Assembly: GCF_000444995.1 (NCBI RefSeq)
Contig: NC_022049.1
Coordinates: 124,001-188,000 of the forward strand
Source of the DNA: Paracoccus aminophilus JCM 7686
GTDB lineage: Bacteria; Pseudomonadota; Alphaproteobacteria; Rhodobacterales; Rhodobacteraceae
Direction of reading: 5' to 3'
DNA: 64,000 nt
Positions 42,839 through 51,344 of the stretch are shown here, in pieces. Both the position numbers and the translations under genes were made by a program. Position 1 is the first letter of the stretch. The number at the start of each line of letters is the position of its first letter. The notes beneath the pieces were generated by a model. The model ran no database searches and was not told the DNA's origin. It saw only the letters and a list, made by a program, of their open reading frames with translations.

Positions 42839-44287
42839 ATGACCGATTTTTCCGCACTGGTCCGCGAGGCGAACCTGATCAACGGGGCCTGGGTTCAGGC
42901 CGATGACGGGCGCACCGTCGAGGTGACGAACCCCGCGACCGGCGAGGTGATTGCGCGCGTGCCGAATTGCGGCGCCGCTGAAACCCAGCGCGCCATTGAG
43001 GCCGCCCATGCCGCCTTCCCGATCCTCTCGGGCATGGCTCTGGGCGAGCGCGTCGCGCTGCTGCGCCGTCTTCATCAGGCGATCATGGACAATCTCGAGC
43101 CGATGGCCGCGATGCTGACCGCCGAACAGGGCAAACCCTTGGCCGAGGCGCGCGCCGAAGTCACCTCCTCGGCGGGCTATGTCCTGTGGTTTGCCGAAGA
43201 GGTCCGCCGCGCCGATGGGGCGATCATTCCCGCGCCGACGGCAGGCCGTCGCCTTTTGACCACGCGCCACCCGGTCGGCGTCGTCGCCGCGATCACGCCT
43301 TGGAACTTCCCGTCCTCGATGCTCGCGCGCAAGCTCGCGCCCGCGCTTGCGACCGGCTGCACCACCATCGTGAAACCCGCAACCGCGACCCCGCTTTCGG
43401 GGCTCGTCTGGGGTCATTTGGCCGAGCAAGCGGGCTATCCCGCGGGCGCGGTCAATATCCTGACCGGCAGCGCGCGCGCCATCGGCGGCGAGATCACCGC
43501 CAATCCCAAAGTGCGCAAACTGACGTTCACCGGCTCGACCGAGATCGGCAAAGAGCTGATCCGGCAATGCGCGGGCACGGTCAAACGCGTCTCGATGGAG
43601 CTTGGCGGCAATGCGCCCTTCATCGTCTTCGATGACGCCGATCTCGAGGCGGCAGTGAGCGGCGCGATGATTGCGAAATTCCGCAATGCGGGGCAAACCT
43701 GCGTCTGCACCAACCGGCTTTATGTGCAATCGGGGATCTATGACCGCTTCGTCAAAGCCTTCTCCGACCGCGTCGCCGCGCTGAAAGTCGCGCCCGGGAT
43801 CGAGCCCGGCGCCGAACAAGGCCCGATGATCGACGAGGCCGCGATTGCCAAGATGGAGGAGCTTCTGGGCGATGCGCTCTCTCATGGCGGCGCGCTGACG
43901 ACCGGGGGCAAGCGCCATGCGCGCGGCGGGCTTTTCTTTGAGCCGACCGTGGTTGCCGCAGCCAATGAGCAGATGCGGATTGCGCGCGAAGAGATCTTCG
44001 GCCCGATTGCCGCGATCTATCCGTTCGAGACCGAGGCCGAGGCGATTGCTGCGGCCAATGACACCGAATTCGGTCTGGCCGCCTATGCCTATACCCGCGA
44101 TCTCGCGCGGATCTTCCGGCTGCAAGACGGGCTCGAATATGGGCTGATCGGGATCAATGAGGTGCTGATCGTCGCCCCCGAGATCCCCTTCGGCGGCATC
44201 AAGGAATCCGGCATGGGCAAAGAGGGTGGCCATCAGGGCATCGATGACTTCCTCGAAACCAAATACACCTGCATCGGCGGGCTTTAA
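42839..44287 (+). CDS. NAD(P)-dependent aldehyde dehydrogenase (succinate-semialdehyde dehydrogenase-like)
   Basis: 482 residues, GabD length. Catalytic C288 in NAGQTCVCTNR, general base E254 in MELGGNAP, and TPWNFPSSM for the cofactor pocket. The C-terminus SGMGKEGGHQGIDDFLETKYTCIGGL is typical of SSADH/GabD and 2-oxoglutarate-semialdehyde dehydrogenase groups. AGGA lies 7 bases before the ATG. The last gene of the rightward operon; followed by a terminator. Confidence 0.9.
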   Translation: MTDFSALVREANLINGAWVQADDGRTVEVTNPATGEVIARVPNCGAAETQRAIEAAHAAFPILSGMALGERVALLRRLHQAIMDNLEPMAAMLTAEQGKPLAEARAEVTSSAGYVLWFAEEVRRADGAIIPAPTAGRRLLTTRHPVGVVAAITPWNFPSSMLARKLAPALATGCTTIVKPATATPLSGLVWGHLAEQAGYPAGAVNILTGSARAIGGEITANPKVRKLTFTGSTEIGKELIRQCAGTVKRVSMELGGNAPFIVFDDADLEAAVSGAMIAKFRNAGQTCVCTNRLYVQSGIYDRFVKAFSDRVAALKVAPGIEPGAEQGPMIDEAAIAKMEELLGDALSHGGALTTGGKRHARGGLFFEPTVVAAANEQMRIAREEIFGPIAAIYPFETEAEAIAAANDTEFGLAAYAYTRDLARIFRLQDGLEYGLIGINEVLIVAPEIPFGGIKESGMGKEGGHQGIDDFLETKYTCIGGL

Positions 44288-44350
44288 GGCCAAGCCTTTG
44301 GGATCAGGCCGAAATCCCTGATCCCAGCGAGGTTGCGTGCCGCGCAAAAA

Positions 44351-44372
44351 AAGAGGGGCTTTCGCCCCTCTT
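44351..44372. terminator. bidirectional Rho-independent terminator
   Basis: AAGAGGGGC, loop TTTC, GCCCCTCTT with A tract on the left and T-rich right flank, between the convergent aldehyde dehydrogenase and class I aminotransferase genes. Confidence 0.88.
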
Positions 44373-44379
44373 TCGCGTT

Positions 44380-45576
44380 TTACTTGCGCAGGAAGGCGCG
44401 CAGACGGTCGAGGCCCTGCTCGATCTTTGCCTCGCTCGTGGCATGGCACCAGCGCAGCCAGCCTTCGCCCTCGGGACCAAAGGCGCGGCCCGGCGCAAGG
44501 CCAAGACCGGTCTCGCGCACGAGGCGTTGGGCGAGTTCGAGCGAATTGTCGAAGCCCTCGACCTTGAGGAAGGCATACATCGCGCCCCCGGCATCCGGGA
44601 CGCTGACGCGGTTGAGATCGCTCAACCCCTCGATCAGCAATTGCCGGGTCCGCGCCAGATGGGCGCGCATCCGGGCAACTTCGGCCTCGCCTTCGCGGAT
44701 CGCTGCGGCAGCGGCGCGTTGGGTCGGCTCGAAGATGCAGCAGAAGTTATATTCAACGAGCTTCGTCGCATCCTGCGCCAAGCTCTCCGGGATCACCATC
44801 CAGCCAATCCGCCAGCCGGTCATCGACCAGGCTTTCGAGAAGCTGTTGACCGAGATAATCCGGTCGCCCGGCTGGTAATGATCCATGAAGGAGGGCGCGG
44901 CGCGAAGCGCGGGATCATAGACCAGACGCTGATAGACTTCGTCGGCCAAGATCCAGATGCCATGTTTGCGGCAATGGGCAAGGATCGCCTGAATGCTCGC
45001 ATCATCGATCGTCCAGCCGGTCGGGTTGTTCGGCGAGTTGATGACGACCATGCGCGTGTCGGGCGTCAGTGCCGCGATCAGCTTGTCGACATCGAGCGTC
45101 CAGCGCCCGTTTTCGACATCGAGCGAGACGCGATCAACCTGCGCGCCAAGGATCAGCGGCGCTTCAGCGATATTGGGCCACAAAGGCGTCACCGCCACGA
45201 CGCGATCACCGGGCGAGAGGATCAGCTGGTTGGCGATCTGCAACCCGCTCATCCCCGAGCCGGTCGCGACGATGCGCTCGGCCGAAATCTCGCGGCCATG
45301 CAGATCGCTCAGATAGGCGGCGATGGTCTCGCGCAGGTAGGGGCGGCCAAGGTTTTGCGAATAGAAGGTCTCGCCCTGCGCCAAAGCATCGGCCGCGACT
45401 TGGCGGATAAATTCGGGCGTCGGCGTATCGGATTCGCCAAACCAGAAGGGCAGGACATCGGCCTTGCCCATCCCTGCATTCGCCACATCGCGAATGAGCG
45501 AGGAGGAGAGCGCGCGCACGGCGGGGCGCGCTTGGGCCAAGGCGCTCTCGGGCGCGAAAGCTGCGGTATCATTCAT
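44380..45576 (-). CDS. class I/II PLP aminotransferase
   Basis: 398 residues. K248 in SFSKAWSMTGWRIGW binds PLP; N183 in NSPNNPTG, D212 and Y215 in LADEVYQRL complete the cofactor site. This is the aspartate-aminotransferase-like Igamma group with broad amino-acid specificity. It is the last gene of a leftward operon after the amino-acid ABC transporter genes, so it should transaminate the imported amino acid. Ribosome-binding site weak. Confidence 0.88.
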   Translation of the reverse strand: MNDTAAFAPESALAQARPAVRALSSSLIRDVANAGMGKADVLPFWFGESDTPTPEFIRQVAADALAQGETFYSQNLGRPYLRETIAAYLSDLHGREISAERIVATGSGMSGLQIANQLILSPGDRVVAVTPLWPNIAEAPLILGAQVDRVSLDVENGRWTLDVDKLIAALTPDTRMVVINSPNNPTGWTIDDASIQAILAHCRKHGIWILADEVYQRLVYDPALRAAPSFMDHYQPGDRIISVNSFSKAWSMTGWRIGWMVIPESLAQDATKLVEYNFCCIFEPTQRAAAAAIREGEAEVARMRAHLARTRQLLIEGLSDLNRVSVPDAGGAMYAFLKVEGFDNSLELAQRLVRETGLGLAPGRAFGPEGEGWLRWCHATSEAKIEQGLDRLRAFLRK

Positions 45577-45607
45577 CTTGCGTGACTTTCATCTAAGGCG
45601 CGCGGCA

Positions 45608-46393
45608 TCAGCCGGCATTGCCGTGCATGATCGAGCTGAGGAAGGCTTTCGCCCGGTCGGTTTGCGGCGTGTCGAAAAGCGCATCGGGGGCGTTTTGCTC
45701 GATGATCTGGCCCGCCTCCATGAAGACGACGCGGTCGGCGACGCGGCGGGCAAAGCCCATCTCATGGGTGACGACGAGCATGGTGACGCCGGTCGCGGCC
45801 AGGCTCTGCATCACGTCCAAAACCTCGCCGACCATCTCGGGGTCAAGCGCCGAGGTCGGCTCGTCGAACAGGAGAACCAGCGGCTCCATCGCGAGCGCGC
45901 GCGCAATCGCCACACGCTGCTGCTGGCCGCCCGACAGCTGGTCGGGATATTTGTCGACATGGGCAGCAAGGCCCACGCGTTCGAGCAATTGGCGGGCGCG
46001 GGTCTCGGCCTCGGCCTTGGCGGTGCCGCGCACGCGCATCGGCGCGATGGCGACGTTTTTCAGCACGCTCATATGCGGGAAGAGGTTGAACTGCTGGAAG
46101 ACCATGCCGACCTCTGCCCGCACCAGCGCGAGGTTCTTGCCGTCCTCGACCTTGACGCCGTCAACGATGATCTCGCCCGCCGAGATGGTTTCCAGCCGGT
46201 TGATGCAGCGGATCAGCGTCGATTTGCCCGAGCCCGATGGCCCGATGATCGCGATGACCTCGCCGCGGCGGACATCAAGGTTCACGTCGCGCAAGGCGTG
46301 GAAATTGCCGTAATGCTTTTCGACGCCGCGCATGGTGATGATCGGGTCCTTGCCCGATCCAGCTGCCTGCGATTTGGGGGAATTCTGGCTCAT
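45608..46393 (-). CDS. polar amino acid ABC transporter ATPase (GlnQ/HisP-like)
   Basis: 261 residues starting [12 protein letters not shown]; the longer frame to 46507 runs into the permease gene and is not used. Walker [10 protein letters not shown], signature [19 protein letters not shown], Walker [20 protein letters not shown] and switch [15 protein letters not shown] are the canonical GlnQ motifs. Confidence 0.92.
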   Translation of the reverse strand: MSQNSPKSQAAGSGKDPIITMRGVEKHYGNFHALRDVNLDVRRGEVIAIIGPSGSGKSTLIRCINRLETISAGEIIVDGVKVEDGKNLALVRAEVGMVFQQFNLFPHMSVLKNVAIAPMRVRGTAKAEAETRARQLLERVGLAAHVDKYPDQLSGGQQQRVAIARALAMEPLVLLFDEPTSALDPEMVGEVLDVMQSLAATGVTMLVVTHEMGFARRVADRVVFMEAGQIIEQNAPDALFDTPQTDRAKAFLSSIMHGNAG

Positions 46394-46421
46394 GTCCGGT
46401 CTCTCATCTGGGTCGCAGGCA

Positions 46422-47090
46422 TCAGCGCTTGCGCTTCTGGCGGTTCTCAAGGACGCTGACCAGCCGCACCATCGGCAGCAAAAGCGCCAGATAAAGCAGC
46501 GCCGCACCGACCAGAGGCGAGGGGTTTGCGTAGAAAGCCTGCGTCTGCGTCGCCTGTTTCAAAAGGTCGGGCATCGCCACGACAGAGGCGAGCGCGGTGT
46601 CCTTGATCAGCCCGATCGAGACCCCGGTGGTCGGCGGCACGACAAGGCGCATGGCTTGCGGCAGGACCACATCGGACATCATGCGCGGCCAGCTGAAGCC
46701 AAGGGTCTGGGCGGCCTCGAACTGGCCTTTCGGCACGGCCTCGATGCCCGCACGGAAGGTCTCGGCCATATAAGCCGAGGCGACCAGCGACAGAGCGGCG
46801 GTCGCGGCCCAAAAGGAGGTGAGTTTGATGCCGACGAAGGGCAAAGCGTAATAGACAAGGATCAGCAGCACGAGCAGCGGCAGCGCGCGGAACACGTCGA
46901 TATAGGCAATCGCCAGCCAGCGCAGCGGGTGCGGCGCATAAAGCCGCACCAGCACCAGCAAAAGCCCCAGCGTCAGCGAGATGACAAGGCTGGTCGCGCC
47001 CAGCAGGATCGTGAGCCAAAAGCCCTGCAAAAGCAGCGGCGCGGCTTGCCTCAGCACGTCGATGTTGAAGAATGTCGAAATCAGGTCCAT
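46422..47090 (-). CDS. polar amino acid ABC transporter permease (HisM/GlnP-like)
   Basis: 222 residues with five or six membrane helices and EAA loop [30 protein letters not shown]. It starts [21 protein letters not shown], the family pattern. Only one permease gene is present, so the channel should be a homodimer. GAGGGG precedes the ATG. Confidence 0.9.
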   Translation of the reverse strand: MDLISTFFNIDVLRQAAPLLLQGFWLTILLGATSLVISLTLGLLLVLVRLYAPHPLRWLAIAYIDVFRALPLLVLLILVYYALPFVGIKLTSFWAATAALSLVASAYMAETFRAGIEAVPKGQFEAAQTLGFSWPRMMSDVVLPQAMRLVVPPTTGVSIGLIKDTALASVVAMPDLLKQATQTQAFYANPSPLVGAALLYLALLLPMVRLVSVLENRQKRKR

Positions 47091-47108
47091 GCGGCCCCTC
47101 GGATCTGC

Positions 47109-47137
47109 GTCCGGCTTGACGCAGGGTCAAGCCGGAC
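47109..47137 (-). other. intercistronic hairpin between binding protein and permease
   Basis: GTCCGGCTTGA, loop CGCAGGG, TCAAGCCGGAC: 11-bp perfect stem. The T tract lies on the wrong side for the leftward operon, so it is more likely an mRNA-stabilising or partial stop signal after the binding-protein gene than a full terminator. Confidence 0.6.
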
Positions 47138-47160
47138 TTTTTCGGATAGAACGGACGGGC

Positions 47161-47946
47161 TCAGAGACCCGGCATCGGCAGCACTTTCACGGTGCTGGAA
47201 TCTTCTGCCGGGGCCATGCCGAACCATTTTTCATGGAGTTTCGCCATTTCGCCGCTTTCCTTCAGCTCGGTGATCGCCTTGTTGACACCCTCGAGGATCG
47301 GGCTGTTTTTCGGCAGCATCAGGCCGAATTGCTCATTCGTCGGAATGGTCGCGACGATTTTGAACTGCGGCTTGTCCTTGATGTAATAGGCATCAATCGG
47401 GCAGTCATGGACGAAGCCGTCGATGCGGCCGGTCGCAATGTCCATCATCGGGTCCTGATTGCCGTCATAGCGGCTGATCGAGGCGAATTTCAGCTTGCCT
47501 TCGCTTTCCGAGGCCCAGATTTCGCCGGTCGTGCCAGTGATGACGGCGAGGGTCTTGCCCTCCATGCCTTCTACGCCCTCGATGCCGCTTTTCGCGCCAA
47601 CGGTCAGGCATTGGTCGGCGTCAAACATCGGCTGGGTGAAGGCGACTTGCTCCATCCGGGTCGGCGTGATGGTGATCGAGCCGATCGCCACATCCGAGCG
47701 CGTCGATTGCACGGCGGCAAAGAGGCTCTGGAAGGGCATTTCCTGGAATTCGACCGGCTTGCCGAGCTTTTCGCCGACGAGGCGCATGATATCGACTTCA
47801 AAGCCCATCAGCGTGCCCGAACCGTCCTGGAATTCGAAGGGGACGTTGGCGATATTGGTGGCGACGTTGATGGTGTCGGCGGCCTGTGCGGCCAGGCTCG
47901 AACCCGCGATCAGCAGAGCTGCGGTCACGAGGGATTTCGCGTTCAT
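47161..47946 (-). CDS. polar amino acid ABC substrate-binding protein (SBP_bac_3)
   Basis: 261 residues. Signal peptide MNAKSLVTAALLIAGSSLAAQA, then the family core NVATNIANVPFEFQDGSGTLMGFEVDIMRLVGEKLG, QSTRSDVAIGSITITPTRMEQVAFTQPMF and GRIDGFVHDCPIDAYYI. GGGAGG lies 6 bases before the ATG. It heads the leftward operon and is divergent from a FadR-type regulator that may control it. Confidence 0.9.
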   Translation of the reverse strand: MNAKSLVTAALLIAGSSLAAQAADTINVATNIANVPFEFQDGSGTLMGFEVDIMRLVGEKLGKPVEFQEMPFQSLFAAVQSTRSDVAIGSITITPTRMEQVAFTQPMFDADQCLTVGAKSGIEGVEGMEGKTLAVITGTTGEIWASESEGKLKFASISRYDGNQDPMMDIATGRIDGFVHDCPIDAYYIKDKPQFKIVATIPTNEQFGLMLPKNSPILEGVNKAITELKESGEMAKLHEKWFGMAPAEDSSTVKVLPMPGL

Positions 47947-48172
47947 TTCTTCCTCCCGGTTGAATCAAGATCAGCTCCTTTAGCAGATAAGATTCCCGGC
48001 AAATATCCTCCCCGGGGGGGACAAGTGCGCCGCGTGGGTCGGGGTTATCTGCCTTGGAATCCTTGGATTTTCCGGGAAAACACGCGATTTTCGCGAAAAA
48101 ATCTTTCTTGCGGCGAGGGTTTCGGTTGCACGCGCGGCGCGTGTATCATCGGACTTGCGCACACATTCATCA

Positions 48173-48192
48173 GATGATTAGAAAGAATCATC
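48173..48192. promoter_or_regulatory. FadR/GntR-type operator
   Basis: GATGATT-agaaag-AATCATC: perfect 7-bp inverted repeat three bases before the regulator ATG. It probably covers the start of its own transcript and gives autorepression; it may also act on the divergent amino-acid transporter operon. Confidence 0.65.
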
Positions 48193-48195
48193 GAC

Positions 48196-48933
48196 ATGAA
48201 ATCCAGCACAGGATTCGGGACCGAGATGAGCAAGGAAAAGCGCGCCGACGAGCTGGTGGACTGGCTTGGGCTGGCGATTGCCAAGGGCGATTATCCGGTC
48301 GGGCAGGTGCTGCCGACAGAGCCCGAGCTGATGGCTCTGGCCGAGGTCGGCCGCTCGACGGTGCGCGAGGCGATCCGGGTTCTGGGCAGCCTTGGCGTCG
48401 TCGAAACCGCGCCCCGGCGCGGCACGGTGGTCACCGATCGCGGGCGCTGGAACCTGCTCAACCGCGACGTTTTGCGCTGGGTCATGGCCAGCCGCGGCCA
48501 TGCCGCCGATCTGATGTCGGCGATCAACGAGGCGCGTCTGGTCTTTGAACCCTCTGCCGCCGCGCTGGTGGCCGATCGCGCCGACCGGATGCAGCTCATC
48601 GCGATCGAGACCGCTTTCGCCCGCATGGAAGTCGCGGCCCAAAACGGCGATGCCGAGGCCGCGATTGCCGCCGACCGCGCCTTTCACCTCGCGATCCTCA
48701 GCGCCACCGGCAATCCGATCCTCGAAGCCTTTGACGCGGCGATTGACGGCGTCTTGGGCATCCTCTTTTCGGTCGCGGCCAATCATATGGAGAATTTCCG
48801 CGCCAATCTGGCGAACCATCAGGCCATTCTCGACGCGATCCGCGCGCGCGACGCGGATGCCGCTCGCGCCGCCATGACCGCGACCATCACCTTCACCACA
48901 ACTCGGATGAAAGAGGCGGGGATCGTCGCCTAA
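48196..48933 (+). CDS. FadR-subfamily GntR regulator (FCD domain)
   Basis: 245 residues. Winged helix at about 12-80 (LPTEPELMALAEVGRSTVREAIRVLGSLGVVETAPRRGTVVT) and an all-helical FCD effector domain with candidate metal histidines in DRAFHLAILSATGN, ANHMENFRANLANH. FCD regulators usually sense small organic acids such as sugar acids, lactate or galactonate. DgoR of E. coli, which controls galactonate genes, belongs here, and dgoK-dgoA lie 4 kb downstream. Confidence 0.88.
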   Translation: MKSSTGFGTEMSKEKRADELVDWLGLAIAKGDYPVGQVLPTEPELMALAEVGRSTVREAIRVLGSLGVVETAPRRGTVVTDRGRWNLLNRDVLRWVMASRGHAADLMSAINEARLVFEPSAAALVADRADRMQLIAIETAFARMEVAAQNGDAEAAIAADRAFHLAILSATGNPILEAFDAAIDGVLGILFSVAANHMENFRANLANHQAILDAIRARDADAARAAMTATITFTTTRMKEAGIVA

Positions 48934-48987
48934 TAGACTGATCCAGAACACTCTTTCTCCATCCCCAACACTGCCAAGGAGATCCGC

Positions 48988-49485
48988 ATGTATGCGAATA
49001 TGCAGGGTTCGACCCATCCGCTTGCCCCGAGCGAAATCGCGCTGAAGGCTATTCCCGACGACGAGCGCGTCTGGGTGCCGCAGGCCCGGAACGTGTTTTT
49101 CCGCCCGATGTTTCTCAACACGCTGACCGGGCAATGGTGCAATCTGCTGAAGGTGACGCGCTCGGGGATCCTCTCGCGCCACCTCCATCCCGCGCCGGTC
49201 TTCGGCATGGTTCTGAAGGGCAAATGGCATTATTTCGAACATGATTGGGTCGCCGAAGAGGGCTCTTTCGTCTACGAGCCGCCGGGCGAGATCCACACGC
49301 TGAACGTCCCCGAGGATTGCAGCGAGATGATCACCTTCTTCAACATTTCGGGCTGCATGGTCTATCTCGACGAAGAGAACAAACAGATCGGCTATGAGGA
49401 CGTGTTCACCAAGATCGACATGTGCCGCGCGCATTACGAAAAAGTGGGTTTGGGAGCGGATTATGTCGATCAATTCATCCGCTGA
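48988..49485 (+). CDS. cupin protein (2,4'-dihydroxyacetophenone dioxygenase-like)
   Basis: 165 residues. ChrR/DAD-type cupin with H65 and H67 in RHLHPAPVFG, possible further ligands in WHYFEHDW and H103 in PPGEIHTL. The known dioxygenase is an iron enzyme cleaving a C-C bond in an aromatic ketone, but this family is broad and often mis-assigned; a sugar-acid isomerase or regulator-like binding role cannot be excluded. Lies 54 bases after the FadR-type gene and overlaps the next SDR gene. Confidence 0.78.
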   Translation: MYANMQGSTHPLAPSEIALKAIPDDERVWVPQARNVFFRPMFLNTLTGQWCNLLKVTRSGILSRHLHPAPVFGMVLKGKWHYFEHDWVAEEGSFVYEPPGEIHTLNVPEDCSEMITFFNISGCMVYLDEENKQIGYEDVFTKIDMCRAHYEKVGLGADYVDQFIR

Positions 49486-50236
49486 GATGACGCTTTCGGC
49501 CGATTGGGCGCAAGACTGGCTGGCGGCGCGCCGGGTTCTGGTCACCGGCGGCACCGGCGGGATTGGCGGCGCGATTGCCGAAGCCTTCCGCGATGCGGGC
49601 GCCGAGGTCATCGCGACCGGCGCCACCCCGCGCGAGATTGCCGAGGCTGACGCGCGGCCAAGCGCGCATGGCATCACCCATAGCCTCCTTGATGTGCGCG
49701 ACACCGAGGCCGTGCGCGGCTTTGTCGCAGGGCTCGGCTCGCTCGACGTGGTCGTCAATTGCGCGGGCATCATCCGACGCGGCGAAGAGCTTGCCGCCGA
49801 GGTCTTCGCGCAGGTCGTCGACATCAACCTCACCGGCTCGATGCGGGTTTGCGAGGCGGCGGCGCCTTTGCTTGAGGCCTCGAAAGGCGCGATCATCAAC
49901 ATCGCCTCGATGCTCAGCTTCTTTGGCGGCGGGCTGGTGCCGGGCTATTCGGCCTCGAAAGGTGGGATCTCGCAATTGACGAAATCCCTTGCCATCGCTT
50001 ATGCGCCCAAGGGCATCCGGGTGAATGCGATTGCGCCGGGCTGGATTGCGACGCCTTTGACGCAGGCGCTGCAAGACGATCCGAACCGGGCCGGGCCGAT
50101 CCTTGCGCGCACGCCCATGGCGCGTTGGGGCAGGACCGACGATCTGCGGGGGCTTGCGCTTTTCCTTGCCAGCCCTCACGCCGCTTTCATCACGGGGACG
50201 GTGATTCCCGTTGACGGCGGCTATTCAATCAGCTGA
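49463..50236 (+). CDS. short-chain dehydrogenase/reductase (sugar-acid dehydrogenase-like)
   Basis: 257 residues from ATG 49463, which has GGGAG six bases upstream and overlaps the cupin gene by 23 bases; an ATG at 49487 is the alternative. TGGTGGIG nucleotide loop, VVNCAG, catalytic S and YSASK, VNAIAPGWIATPL and TGTVIPVDGG tail. This is a classical SDR, similar to 3-ketoacyl reductase/gluconate 5-dehydrogenase type enzymes. Coupled to the cupin gene, probably one pathway under the FadR-type regulator. Confidence 0.86.
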   Translation: MSINSSAEMTLSADWAQDWLAARRVLVTGGTGGIGGAIAEAFRDAGAEVIATGATPREIAEADARPSAHGITHSLLDVRDTEAVRGFVAGLGSLDVVVNCAGIIRRGEELAAEVFAQVVDINLTGSMRVCEAAAPLLEASKGAIINIASMLSFFGGGLVPGYSASKGGISQLTKSLAIAYAPKGIRVNAIAPGWIATPLTQALQDDPNRAGPILARTPMARWGRTDDLRGLALFLASPHAAFITGTVIPVDGGYSIS

Positions 50237-50288
50237 GACCCCGAAGGCCTGACCCAGAAGATCTGATATCGAAGACAAGGTAGAAGCA

Positions 50289-51185
50289 ATGTCCTCGTCC
50301 AACCTCAAATCCGTGTCGCGGTTGACGGCACCCCTGCCGGTCAGGCCTCTGGCAGCGCGCCGCTCTGACGATGCTTTGGCGCGCCTTATTCTCGCCTCGG
50401 ATCAGCCCGATTTCGACCGGCATCTGACCCAGACGCTGCAAGAGCTGATCTCGTTCGATCTGGCGATGATCTCGCTTTATCAGGACAAGGAGCTGGTTGA
50501 GGTCAGCTCTGCCGCGCTACCCGAGCGCATCGAAAGCGAGGTGCTGCATTCCTATGCGGGCCATACCTATCAGCACAGCCCGTTTTTCCAGATGCACCGC
50601 CGCAAGATGTCGAGCGGGTTTTACCTGATGGAGAAAATGGCGCGCAATCCGGCGCTCAGCCGGCCCTCGACGGCGGCCGAAATGCTGGAAATCGACCAGC
50701 AGGAAGAGGTGGGCTATCTGACCGCAGGCTGGCCCAAGCGTTTGAAGGAAATGGATATTGCGATCCGGGTGTCGGAACGCCACACGGTTCAGGTCGCGCT
50801 TTACCGCACCGGAAATCGCGGCTTCAGCGCCTCGGATCTCTCGGCGGTCGAGCCGATCCAATCCTCGCTGATGGCGATCTGCCAGCGCCATTGGCACAGC
50901 CGCACCCGGCATTTGCAGGCGAGCCAAGACCCGATCCTCGCGGCCCTGCACCGTCTCGGCGGCGGCAGCCTGTCCGCGCGCGAGCTGGAGGTGATGCGGC
51001 AATTGATCTCGGGCGTCGCCGAAAAGGAAATCGCCGCCGCGCTGGAGGTCAGCGCCGAGACCGTCAAGACCCACCGCAAGCGCGCCTATCAAAAGCTCGA
51101 TGTCGCCTCGCGGGTCGAGCTTTTGGTCAAGCTGCTGGATCAAAAGGCCGGGGCAGAGACGGTCTCGCTGCGCCGTTTGACCTAA
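50289..51185 (+). CDS. LuxR-type transcriptional regulator
   Basis: 298 residues. The C-terminal HTH is clear: LSARELEVMRQLISGVAEKEIAAALEVSAETVKTHRKRAYQKLDVASRVELLVKLL (about 229-285). The N-terminal 210 residues have an alpha/beta pattern without a receiver or known autoinducer motif (missing the conserved W/Y/D set of AHL receptors as far as I can see). AAGG lies upstream. It probably senses a small molecule or forms an orphan LuxR of the kind common in rhodobacters. Followed by a terminator. Confidence 0.85.
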   Translation: MSSSNLKSVSRLTAPLPVRPLAARRSDDALARLILASDQPDFDRHLTQTLQELISFDLAMISLYQDKELVEVSSAALPERIESEVLHSYAGHTYQHSPFFQMHRRKMSSGFYLMEKMARNPALSRPSTAAEMLEIDQQEEVGYLTAGWPKRLKEMDIAIRVSERHTVQVALYRTGNRGFSASDLSAVEPIQSSLMAICQRHWHSRTRHLQASQDPILAALHRLGGGSLSARELEVMRQLISGVAEKEIAAALEVSAETVKTHRKRAYQKLDVASRVELLVKLLDQKAGAETVSLRRLT

Positions 51186-51207
51186 GGCTCCATTGAACCC
51201 ACATCCC

Positions 51208-51238
51208 AGCCGGCCCTTGCCAAAGCGCCCGGCTTTTT
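51208..51238 (+). terminator. Rho-independent terminator after luxR-type gene
   Basis: AGCCGG ... CCGGCT with a 15-base loop region and TTTTT directly after the stem, 22 bases beyond the stop codon. Confidence 0.6.
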
Positions 51239-51344
51239 CATACCTCGCGGCCTATGTCTCACTATATGGTCACAAAAGTTCATAATTGACACATTCCGGC
51301 CAAATATGATCCAAGTGACGCAAAGGGACGCCGCGTCCCGCGAG

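Noticed and set aside
42377..44449. 690-codon open frame on the minus strand
   Set aside because: Antisense to the aminotransferase and aldehyde dehydrogenase genes, whose catalytic motifs are intact; long antisense frames are expected in this high-G+C DNA.
48178..49902. 574-codon minus-strand frame
   Set aside because: Antisense to the FadR-type, cupin and SDR genes; no recognisable domain.
51281..51310. TTGACA and TATGAT as a promoter for the IclR gene
   Set aside because: Spacing is 13 bases, too short for a sigma-70 promoter.
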